From the NCBI RefSeq assembly GCF_025685395.1, contig NZ_JAGSYA010000004.1, positions 2,170,001 through 2,234,000 on the forward strand: DNA of 64,000 bases. Reading direction: 5' to 3'. Of this stretch, positions 38,001 to 43,891 are shown in pieces. The DNA is from Terriglobus tenax. GTDB taxonomy: Bacteria; Acidobacteriota; Terriglobia; Terriglobales; Acidobacteriaceae. Made by a program: the position numbers and the translations under genes. Positions within the stretch are counted from its first letter, which is position 1; every line of letters starts with the position of its first letter. The notes beneath the pieces are model-generated. The model did no database searches. It saw only the letters and a program-made list of their open reading frames with translations, and was not told where the DNA came from.

Positions 38001-38205
38001 TCTCGCTGGCCTGGCGCGGGAACTCCTCGCGGAGCATCTCCTCAAAACCAGGCTGTTCCGCCAGCTCGTCGAGGCTGGTCCAGAAGCGGCGGCCAGTCTT
38101 CTTCGACAGCTTCTCCTGAACTTCAGCGATCGTCATACGCTTCGGCTTGGCCGGAGCAATGGTGCTAACAACTTCAGGCATGGATTGGTTCATCTCCGTG
38201 CTCAT
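35092..38205 (-). CDS. actB: Alternative complex III subunit ActB (molybdopterin-like plus four-cluster ferredoxin domains)
   Basis: Large periplasmic iron-sulfur subunit of ACIII, 1037 aa. A twin-arginine motif SRRGFMKVMG (Arg75-Arg76) predicts Tat export, late in the sequence after a long N-terminal extension, which is normal for ActB. The middle resembles molybdopterin oxidoreductases without cofactor in described homologues. The last 270 residues hold four cysteine groups: CVGCNACVISC, CQHCENAGCEQVCP, CVGTRYCSNNCP and CTYCV...CQQACP, for one 3Fe-4S and three 4Fe-4S clusters in relatives. ATG 38205 was preferred to GTG 38214; it overlaps the actA stop (ATGA) and has GAGG 10 nt upstream. 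Confidence 0.96.
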   Translation of the reverse strand: MSTEMNQSMPEVVSTIAPAKPKRMTIAEVQEKLSKKTGRRFWTSLDELAEQPGFEEMLREEFPRQASEMTSGVSRRGFMKVMGASFALAGLTGCTKQPDEPIYPYVKAPEDLVLGKPMYFATAHPFPTGAVPVLVKSDAFRPIKVDGNPEHPASKGKSDGFTQATVLDLYDPDRSQHILFEGNTKSWGDFQDAIAKGLDGLRQGAGLYILSETVTSPTLAAQWKATQAKYPAAKLIQWDPVNRDAARAGSLAAFGEYVDAQYKLEEADVILSLDADFLGGAAFPGFLPLSAAYAERHRYEESKEQNRLYVAESMPSVTGFKAEHRLALKPSDLEKFALALAGQGSAPADAAKFLEVVKADLTKAGGKAVVIPGEYTSPAVHAAAALINAQIGAVGKTVVYTETVNPVPSQQTSDLKALVADLNAGKVQWLVILGVNPVYAAPGDLNFAKAAEKAKVIVHLGQQVDETALIAHWHINQAHYLESWSDARSYDGTISIIQPMIDPLYGGKTAHDVLAQLSGNPQTSAYDAVTANAKTYIKGSFEAGWRKALHDGWVADTAFAPKTVTAKAGSIPTSTVPSGEFEISFKPDASLYDGRFANNGWLQEVPKQVTHLSWDNAALMSMESMKKLGVEETDIIELTVGGNKVKAPVLMVPGHPQGSITVHVGFGRTTGRVATGHGFNAYTISTSTPASWTGGSAKKTEGTYDLCVTSVHSLDNRGNFAQSTIESLGYKKDFSNSRSLAGNEEQVRGIIRYATAEEAKKNPGFAHEGPGLRETPEEDMSFFPDAWSYKNTDKSSGKIQNAWGMSIDLNSCVGCNACVISCYSENNIPVVGREQVKVGRNMQWIRIDTYFEGDLHAPKAHFQPMLCQHCENAGCEQVCPVGATVHTPEGLNQMVYNRCVGTRYCSNNCPYKVRRFNFLLYSDYETESLKLGRNPDVSVRSRGVMEKCTYCVQRIQAAKIEADKENREVRDGDIVTACQQACPTDAIVFGNINDKASKVAKRKAEERNYAVLGDLNYRPRTTYTAGVINPNPELELA

Positions 38206-39044
38206 CTGTGGCACACCTCGCAGCTGGAAAGCTCATTCGGGGTGCGAATGTGGTACTTGTCCGTCAGGTACTTGCCCAGGTCTTCCTGGCTTGTGAACTT
38301 GACGTAGTTGAGCGGAAGCTTGATGCCCGCGGCGGATCCACCCTCAGACTTGCCGGCAGCGGACTCCTGCAGCATGGCAAGCTTCGGACCTTCTGGCTTC
38401 TCCGTCGAGCAGACGACGCCCTGCGAGGTCGGTCCGCTTACGCCGGTGTCAGCGCAATAGACCGGCTTCTTCTCCGACGGGCCCGTCCAGGCCATGTTGT
38501 AGATCTCGCTGGTGGGGCGAAGGTTCTTACCCGGATTGCGATGGCAGTTCAGGCACCACTCCATCTGGAGGGTATTTTCCTGGTACATCAACGGCATCTC
38601 GTCCACACGACCGTGGCAGCTGGCGCAGCCAATGCCCTTGTTCACGTGAATTTCGTGGTTGAAGTACACATAATCCGGAAGATCGTGGACACGCGTCCAC
38701 TTGATGGACTCACCCGTCGCCCAGCTCTGACGGACCGGCTCGAGCATCTCGGCGTTGGTCCAGATCTGCGCGTGGCAGTTCATGCAAGTCTTCGTCGGCG
38801 GGATGCCGGCGTACATCGACTTCTCCACGCTGGTGTGACAGTACTGACACTGCACGCCGAGACCTTCGACGTGGTGCCTGTGACTGAACGGGACGGGCTG
38901 ATCCGGCCGCTGCCCCTGCCGTGTTACCCACGGGGAGCGCTGCAACTGGTTCAGCGCAACGCCCAGCGCGATCACGATCAGGCCTGTAACAACGAGTGCT
39001 GCCCGGGCCAGCGCGTTCGAACTGCGGTCAAAAACTTGCGCCAT
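38202..39044 (-). CDS. actA: Alternative complex III pentahaem cytochrome ActA
   Basis: Membrane-anchored multihaem cytochrome that passes electrons within ACIII. The 280-aa protein has one N-terminal TM helix (about 13-32) and exactly five haem motifs: CQYCH (66-70), CMNCH (87-91), CASCH (140-144), CLNCH (164-168) and CEVCH (275-279). FSHRHHVEGLGVQCQYCH is the family start. AGGA lies 8 nt before the ATG. First gene of the twelve-gene act-cta operon, downstream of a candidate promoter at 39158-39187. Confidence 0.97.
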   Translation of the reverse strand: MAQVFDRSSNALARAALVVTGLIVIALGVALNQLQRSPWVTRQGQRPDQPVPFSHRHHVEGLGVQCQYCHTSVEKSMYAGIPPTKTCMNCHAQIWTNAEMLEPVRQSWATGESIKWTRVHDLPDYVYFNHEIHVNKGIGCASCHGRVDEMPLMYQENTLQMEWCLNCHRNPGKNLRPTSEIYNMAWTGPSEKKPVYCADTGVSGPTSQGVVCSTEKPEGPKLAMLQESAAGKSEGGSAAGIKLPLNYVKFTSQEDLGKYLTDKYHIRTPNELSSCEVCHR

Positions 39045-39157
39045 GAGTGCGTTCCTGTTTCCTCTGCGTCAAAGAGAAGTCGCTGCTGAAGTTTGAAGTA
39101 GACCTTCCGGAACTGGGGTTCGTGCTTGTCCCGGAAACTCTTGCCTCGGAAAGTTTG

Positions 39158-39187
39158 AGTATAAGCAGCCTGTCCACCCCCCTTCAA
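39158..39187 (-). promoter_or_regulatory. Candidate promoter of the act-cta operon
   Basis: On the minus strand TTGAAG (39187-39182) and TATACT (39163-39158) are 18 bp apart; the leader to actA would be about 105 nt. It lies in the 403-bp gap to the divergent glycosylase gene. The same gap also holds TCGATAATCGA (39228-39238) and TTCG-ATATC-CGAA (39386-39398), two dyads discussed under findings; otherwise it is AT-richer than its surroundings and holds no gene. Confidence 0.45.
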
Positions 39188-39447
39188 GTGACCCGCATCA
39201 CTGCAACAGTCATTTCTTTCTACAACTTCGATAATCGACCCCATTCCGGGACAGGTGCCTGCACAACATCTCGTGCACGCTGTGGGTAAACCCGCAGAAA
39301 AGACACAACATCTAAGTCGTCCCTGTGGAATTAACCGCATAAATTCGCACCAGAACAGTCTTAGTTTGATATTCGGCCATAGCTTTTCGATATCCGAACA
39401 CCGTTTCGCTAACTGCTCTCCCTGCCACAGCGAATACACTTGCTCCC

Positions 39448-40158
39448 ATGTCTTCGCCCCATCCTGCGCGCACCCGTAAGCCTTCCTATGACACAAATGC
39501 CGCGATTGCGGCCCTCTCGGCGGCTGATCCCAGGCTGGGAAAGCTGATTGAGCGCTGCGGGCCGTTCACCATGCGGCTGGCCCACCAGCAGTCGCCCTTT
39601 GAGGCGCTGACCGAGGCCATCATCTACCAGCAGCTCCACGGCAAGGCCGCCGCCACCATCCACCGCCGGATGCTCGAGAGCTTTCACCCGGTCTGCGGAC
39701 TGGGCAACCACCCCTCACCCGAGCACATTCTCGACTGCCCCAATGAGCAGTTGCGCGCCGCCGGCCTGTCCCACAACAAGATGCTGGCCCTGCGCGACCT
39801 GGCCGCCAAGACCATCGACGGCACCGTGCCCACCCTGCAGAAGATCCGCCGCATGTCCGACGACGAGATCATCGCGCACCTGACCCAGGTACGAGGCATC
39901 GGCAAGTGGACCGTCGAGATGATGCTCATCTTCCGCCTCGGCCGCCCGGATGTTCTCCCCCTGGACGACTACGGCATACGCAAAGGCTTCTCCCTCACCT
40001 TTCTCGGCCTGAAGCCAACGCAGAAAGTGACTCCCGACCTGCTGGCCACCAAGGAACAAATGCTGCGCCGCGCAAAGAAGTGGCACCCCTGGTGCTCCAT
40101 TGCAAGCTGGTACATGTGGCGCGCCTGCGACCTGGCCGCGAAAAAGGCGGAAGACTAG
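39448..40158 (+). CDS. alkA: AlkA-like DNA-3-methyladenine glycosylase (HhH-GPD)
   Basis: Base-excision repair enzyme removing alkylated bases. The 236-aa protein has the helix-hairpin-helix LTQVRGIGKWTVEMMLIF and the catalytic aspartate in RPDVLPLDDYGIRKG (second Asp by comparison with AlkA). ALTEAIIYQQLHGKAAATI is the usual N-terminal helix. It lacks the extra N-terminal domain of E. coli AlkA, as most bacterial homologues do. It is divergent from actA and alone in its transcript. Confidence 0.9.
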   Translation: MSSPHPARTRKPSYDTNAAIAALSAADPRLGKLIERCGPFTMRLAHQQSPFEALTEAIIYQQLHGKAAATIHRRMLESFHPVCGLGNHPSPEHILDCPNEQLRAAGLSHNKMLALRDLAAKTIDGTVPTLQKIRRMSDDEIIAHLTQVRGIGKWTVEMMLIFRLGRPDVLPLDDYGIRKGFSLTFLGLKPTQKVTPDLLATKEQMLRRAKKWHPWCSIASWYMWRACDLAAKKAED

Positions 40159-40179
40159 CAACGCAAGCACGATGGATGT

Positions 40180-40224
40180 GTCATCCCGACCGGAGCGCAG
40201 CGAAGTTGAGGGGTCTGCATTTTT
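40180..40224. repeat. Dispersed intergenic repeat of acidobacterial type
   Basis: TCATCCCGACCGGAGCGCAG followed by CGAAGTTGAGGGGTCTGCAT and a T-run resembles a repeat I know from Acidobacteria and other genomes, often mistranslated as HPERSEG-like peptides. Only this one copy was seen in the window. Confidence 0.55.
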
Positions 40225-40294
40225 GTCGCGGCATGTACTCTACCGCCCTCGAAAACTCATTGCCGCCCACAGAGCTGGGCATAGCTTTGTTGCC

Positions 40295-40507
40295 ATGAAA
40301 TTCAGCCTGTTCCGCAATGCGTTCGTTGTCATTGCGCTCAGTGGCCTAAGGCTCTCCGCGCACGCACAGATGGAGCGCGCCCTGAACTTCTGCATGCGGT
40401 GCAGACGGCTGCGCAGAAAAACTAAAGCTTGGAATGGAAGCGACGGTACCGCCTCCACACAAACGCCACCGGCACGGATAGAAGCAACATCCAGAAGAGC
40501 AGGCTAA
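40295..40507 (+). pseudogene. Possible remnant of a secreted protein gene
   Basis: A 70-codon frame begins with a good signal peptide (MKFSLFRNAFVVIALSGLRL then SAHAQ) but continues into low-quality, basic sequence and overlaps the decayed DUF4349 gene in antisense. In another frame the bases after the signal peptide read ELLHAVQTAAQKN and stop, which looks like a genuine protein end. I read this as a deletion joining the two ends of a small secreted protein. No ribosome site was seen. Confidence 0.3.
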
Positions 40508-40937
40508 GTATGTACTCCGCAACGAAGAGCACCAGTCCCTTCGCCGCATCCGAGGCATTCGTCCAACCGGTACGCCATGCCTGGTGCAGTGTCATGCCAA
40601 ATCCGGATGGCGCCTGCTCCCATGTCTCCGTGGCCTGCAACGTAATCGCGGCATAGCTGACCCGCTGCAGCAGGTGCTTCTGTTCGGCCTCCATGGCTTC
40701 AATTTCGCCACGAATGCGCGCCGCGCTCTCTTCCACCTCCAGCACATCGCGGACGTTGCCGGTGCGCTGCTTCAGAATCTCGCGGAAGCGCTCTTCCGTG
40801 TCGTGCGCGGTCTTAAGACGCTGCTCCAGATCGGCATTCTGCGCGCTTACATCCCTCGCCGGATTCGCTCTCGTGGGTTACCTGCCCCAGCCTGCGAAGG
40901 CGGTCATCCACTGCTCATCGCTGCCTGCATCCGGCCC
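40422..40937 (-). pseudogene. Truncated DUF4349 membrane protein gene with an in-frame stop
   Basis: DUF4349 proteins are lipoprotein-like with a coiled coil and a C-terminal TM helix. Here the C-terminal half is intact: ARDVSAQNADLEQRLKTAHD, then RTGNVRDVLEVEESAARIRG, then a TM helix LVLFVAEYILSLLFWMLLL and a basic tail. Upstream, TAA at 40878-40880 interrupts the same frame; before it only about 19 residues (DEQWMTAFAGWGR) still resemble the family, and the N-terminal signal and beta region are gone. The gene is therefore broken by truncation plus a stop codon. A shorter protein might still be made from GTG 40745. Confidence 0.65.
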
Positions 40938-40968
40938 TGGTGCCATCATTCGTCCCTCTCCCCCAACC

Positions 40969-41006
40969 AGATACTGGCCATGCGCTGCTTCGCATGGCCA
41001 GTATCT
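40969..41006. repeat. Perfect 16-bp inverted repeat beside the DUF4349 remnant
   Basis: AGATACTGGCCATGCG (40969-40984) and CGCATGGCCAGTATCT (40991-41006) flank a 6-nt loop. It lies about 55 bp after the doxX stop and could end the azoR-doxX transcript, though no T-run follows; a REP- or MITE-like element is the alternative. Confidence 0.6.
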
Positions 41007-41061
41007 CTGTAATTGCCTGGGGAGTAAGGAAAGTTCCTTCCTTGCTATTTTTCTTTTTGGC

Positions 41062-41442
41062 TTACTCCGGCTTCGCCGCCAGCACACCCCGGAAGCTGTG
41101 CCGGTACTGTGCAAAGACCAGCAGCCACAGTACAGCGGCCACCAGCCCGGGAGCGATGCCCGGCTCCAGCGTCAGGTGGAAGGCCAGGATGTTGTACAGC
41201 TCCGCCGCCAGCAGCGTGAGCGCCAGCGGTACGAAGTAACCCGACAGCAACAGCAGCCCGCCCAGCAACTGCACTGCGAAGAAGAACGCGGCAAAGTGTG
41301 AAACCGCCACCGCGCCGAAGAACTGCAGCGCCAGCGGGTTCGCCGGCGGAGGCTGCGGGATGAAGTGGAAGAAACCATTCAGGCCGAAGACGGTAAACAT
41401 CAGTCCCAGCAGGTAGCGCGCAATTGTCGATGTAATCTTCAT
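41062..41442 (-). CDS. DoxX-family membrane protein
   Basis: The 126-aa protein has four TM helices and the DoxX pattern: YLLGLMFTVFGLNGFFHFIP at the start, then QLLGGLLLLSGYFVPLALTLLAAE and a final LVAAVLWLLVFAQYRHSF. DoxX proteins are often linked to redox or detoxification genes and their biochemical role is unclear. Only 12 bp follow azoR on the same strand, so the two form an operon, apparently under the divergent TetR regulator. Confidence 0.9.
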   Translation of the reverse strand: MKITSTIARYLLGLMFTVFGLNGFFHFIPQPPPANPLALQFFGAVAVSHFAAFFFAVQLLGGLLLLSGYFVPLALTLLAAELYNILAFHLTLEPGIAPGLVAAVLWLLVFAQYRHSFRGVLAAKPE

Positions 41443-41454
41443 GTCAGTCTCCGT

Positions 41455-42081
41455 TTACGCGTGCTGCGCGTGCGACTGCACGGCTTCCAGGTGCGGCTGC
41501 AGGAAGGTTGCGCGATCCTGTCCATAGTTCAGAGCAATGGTTCCACCCGCGGTCAGGAAGGTCAGCTCCGTGACTCCGAAAAAGCTGAACAGCGTCCTCA
41601 GGTATGAGTCAATGTTGTTCATGGCGGCCATGGGCGATCCCGTTCCGTACTCGAAGCCCGTCGCTACCAGAAACGTGACTTTCTTGCCCTTCAGCAATCC
41701 CACCGGCGCACCATTCTCCACCGCAAAGGTCTTGCCCGCGCGAGAGACCAGGTCAATCCACAGCTTCAACGTCGAGGGGATCCCGAAGTTATGCATCGGC
41801 ACGCCGATCACATACTCCTCGGCCTGGTACAGCTCCGCGATCAGTTCCTCTGACAGCGTCAGCAACGCCTTCTGCTCCACGCTCTGGCTGTCTGCCGGGG
41901 TGTGAATGGCGCGGATCCATGCCGCGTCGATCGGCGCCAGTGCTGTCGTCGCCAGGTCGCGCGTCACTACCTGCCCGTCGGCATGGCTCGCCTTCCACGA
42001 GGCAACAAAGGTATCCGTCATCTCGCGGGAGACGGAGTGCCCTGAAAGCGGGCTGGAATCAATACGCAAGAGGGTGGGCAT
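41455..42081 (-). CDS. azoR: FMN-dependent NADH-azoreductase
   Basis: AzoR is a flavodoxin-fold enzyme reducing quinones and azo compounds with NADH, cytoplasmic and dimeric. The 208-aa protein shows RIDSSPLSGHSVSREM (FMN phosphate binding), VIGVPMHNFGIPSTLKLWID (the P-M-x-N-F motif) and TAGGTIALNYGQ near the end. Length and motifs match E. coli AzoR. It precedes doxX by 12 bp and is divergent from tetR; the shared gap contains three copies of a CGACA/TGTCG element, so induction by quinone-like compounds is plausible. Confidence 0.93.
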   Translation of the reverse strand: MPTLLRIDSSPLSGHSVSREMTDTFVASWKASHADGQVVTRDLATTALAPIDAAWIRAIHTPADSQSVEQKALLTLSEELIAELYQAEEYVIGVPMHNFGIPSTLKLWIDLVSRAGKTFAVENGAPVGLLKGKKVTFLVATGFEYGTGSPMAAMNNIDSYLRTLFSFFGVTELTFLTAGGTIALNYGQDRATFLQPHLEAVQSHAQHA

Positions 42082-42096
42082 GGCGGGAGATTCTCC

Positions 42097-42159
42097 TTTA
42101 CGACAAATGATGGTTAATCAACATATGTCGATTCATAAATAAGCGACATTTGTCGTAAA
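42097..42159. promoter_or_regulatory. TetR operator array between azoR and tetR
   Basis: TTTACGACAAATG (42097-42109) recurs exactly inverted as CATTTGTCGTAAA (42147-42159). The second copy is itself within CGACA-TT-TGTCG (42144-42155), and a further half-site CATATGTCG lies at 42122-42130. The array spans the space where both divergent promoters must lie. Confidence 0.75.
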
Positions 42160-42200
42160 AGCAACATCGAACTCTGAAAGGGACTATGCTGGAGGGGCCG

Positions 42201-42788
42201 ATGGAAGCCGTCTCACAATCGACTCATGAGTGTACGGAGCCGACCGACCCGCGCATCCGGCGAAGCCGCCTGATGCTGCAGGAAGCCTTGCGTAAGCTGT
42301 TGGGGAAAAAACACTTTGACGCGATTTCGATCAGCGACATTGCGGCTGAGGCGGGACTGAACAGGGCTACGTTCTACCTGCATTACACCGACAAAAACGC
42401 GCTTTTGCAGGCCATGGCAGCCACCCGTTTTCGGGAATTGCTGGAGCGGCGCGGCATCGTTTTTTCCTGCGAAGGCGTTTTGCGTTCGCTGGCCCTGGGT
42501 GTGTGCGACTACCTGTCGGAGACGACCGGGTGCCCTGACCAGCTGATCAAGCTGCCCTTGGAGGCTGCAGTAATTCCTGTCGTGGAAGGAATTCTGCGGG
42601 AGGGCCTTGAGAAGCATCCGGCACCGGATGGAGCCTCGCCCGCACTGGTAGCGGCTACCGTCGCCTGGGCCATGTACGGCGCGGCGCGGCAGTGGTTCCA
42701 GACTCCGGATCGCATTCCCGCGGAAGCGATGGCTCTCCAGGTGGAGCAACTGGTGAAGCCCATGCTCGCCGCCATGCACGCTGCGTAG
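42201..42788 (+). CDS. TetR/AcrR-family transcriptional regulator
   Basis: The 195-aa repressor has the N-terminal helix-turn-helix RLMLQEALRKLLGKKHFDAI followed by ISDIAAEAGLNRATFYLHYTDKNALL, which is the TetR signature. The C-terminal ligand domain is not informative. I chose ATG 42201 because GGAGG precedes it by 5-6 nt; the ATG at 42186 lacks a site. It faces azoR-doxX across the operator array and almost certainly controls them and itself. Confidence 0.93.
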   Translation: MEAVSQSTHECTEPTDPRIRRSRLMLQEALRKLLGKKHFDAISISDIAAEAGLNRATFYLHYTDKNALLQAMAATRFRELLERRGIVFSCEGVLRSLALGVCDYLSETTGCPDQLIKLPLEAAVIPVVEGILREGLEKHPAPDGASPALVAATVAWAMYGAARQWFQTPDRIPAEAMALQVEQLVKPMLAAMHAA

Positions 42789-42804
42789 GCATTACGTACG
42801 GGTG

Positions 42805-43578
42805 CTAATCGAGCCGCACCAGGTACGCCTGCGCTCCGGACTCTGCCGGGCGAATGCTTTCCGCCACCTCCGTCGCATGAGCCTTGTCCATCACAGACGG
42901 ATTGATGCGCACCCAGTGCCCCGTAGGGCCGGGGAACTCAATCACCTTGGCAGTGTGATAGCGGCGCTGCATCTGGTCTTTCAGCTTCAGTGAGTTCTTC
43001 GCGTCAGAGAATGCCCCCACCTGGACGCACCACTTGCCGGAGACCGCTGCATGCTCGGTCTGCTGCATAACCTCAATCTTTACCTTGGCCACACCCGCGC
43101 GATAGACGCCAGTAGCCTTGGCTGCGGCCATGGAGAGATCGAGTACGCGTCCCTGGACAAAGGGTCCGCGGTCCGTGATTTTGACAGTAGCCTGCTGCCC
43201 GGTCTGCACGTTGGTGACGCGGACGACGGTTCCCATGGGCAGCGTGCGGTGCGCCGCAGTCATGGCGTTCTGGTCATATGGCTGTCCATTCGCCGCGTTG
43301 CGATTGTGATACGGCGGGCCGTACCAGCTCGCCATGCCAACTTCAGAGGAGTACACCTTGCCGCCCGTATCCGGCATCTCCTCCGGCTGGCTGGAGCCAA
43401 GGCCCGGGACCGGGCGCACCGGCGGAACATTCCGGGTGGAGGTGCTGCTACCGCTGCCGCGGCGAGCCGGTGGCGGCGGCGGACGTCGAGCCACATGCGA
43501 CTTCTTGTGGTGGCAGCCGGTCAACACCAGCACCGCCAGAAGGGCACCTGCAACGGCAATGGAGCGGGTCTGGATCAA
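42805..43578 (-). CDS. rlpA: RlpA-family septal-ring lipoprotein (DPBB plus SPOR domains)
   Basis: RlpA is an outer-membrane lipoprotein, in some species a lytic transglycosylase on peptidoglycan lacking stem peptides, drawn to division septa by SPOR. The 257-aa protein has a lipobox LTGC (about 19-22), a proline/arginine-rich linker, a double-psi barrel with GMASWYGPPYHNRNAANG and KITDRGPFVQGRVLDLS (catalytic-type Asp in TDRGP), and a C-terminal SPOR domain (GKWCVQVGAFSD onward, about 180-257). It is coupled by ATGA to the small coiled-coil gene upstream. Confidence 0.93.
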   Translation of the reverse strand: MIQTRSIAVAGALLAVLVLTGCHHKKSHVARRPPPPPARRGSGSSTSTRNVPPVRPVPGLGSSQPEEMPDTGGKVYSSEVGMASWYGPPYHNRNAANGQPYDQNAMTAAHRTLPMGTVVRVTNVQTGQQATVKITDRGPFVQGRVLDLSMAAAKATGVYRAGVAKVKIEVMQQTEHAAVSGKWCVQVGAFSDAKNSLKLKDQMQRRYHTAKVIEFPGPTGHWVRINPSVMDKAHATEVAESIRPAESGAQAYLVRLD

Positions 43579-43769
43579 CGGCCCTGCGACCTCTCATCCA
43601 GCTTCTGCGCCAACTCATGGAGCTTCTGCGCGGCCTTGCGCAGAGCCTCGGCGCTTTGCACGCGGGCTTCCGGAACAAGCTCGTCGTTGACGTAGTCGAC
43701 GGCATGACGAACCTCGTCTTCCATCCGTTCTACGGCTTCGCGAATGCGTTCGTTCCAGTCAACAGCCAC
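43575..43769 (-). CDS. Small coiled-coil protein coupled to rlpA
   Basis: The 64-aa protein (starting VDWNERIREAVERMEDEV after the initiator) is charged and almost wholly helical, with a heptad-like end AEALRKAAQKLHELAQKLDE. No signal peptide or TM helix, so cytoplasmic. I favour the GTG at 43769 because GGGAG precedes it by 10 nt; the ATG at 43793 adds eight residues and lacks a site. Its stop overlaps the rlpA start. No family recognised; a partner for the division envelope machinery is inference from coupling. Confidence 0.6.
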   Translation of the reverse strand: MAVDWNERIREAVERMEDEVRHAVDYVNDELVPEARVQSAEALRKAAQKLHELAQKLDERSQGR

Positions 43770-43891
43770 GGCGCAGAATCTCCCTTCTTTCATTAGAGGA
43801 AAGTGGAGAAGTGCGCGGCAACGTACATTTGCAATGGGGAACCTGATCGGTCAAGGTGCCCGGAGAGTCAACAGCAGCCCGAGCAGGGCGT

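Noticed and set aside
35548-38307. Plus-strand open frame of 919 codons antisense to actB
   Set aside because: It mirrors a clear ActB gene, has arginine/valine-rich composition with no domain, and no ribosome site. It is a shadow frame of GC-rich DNA.
39045-39447. A small RNA or riboswitch in the 403-bp actA-alkA gap
   Set aside because: No convincing promoter-terminator pair or known riboswitch core could be recognised by eye.
39906-40298. Open frame ending in an HPDRSAAKLRGLHF peptide
   Set aside because: Overlaps the glycosylase gene in another frame and runs through a dispersed repeat; this peptide type is a known mis-annotation.
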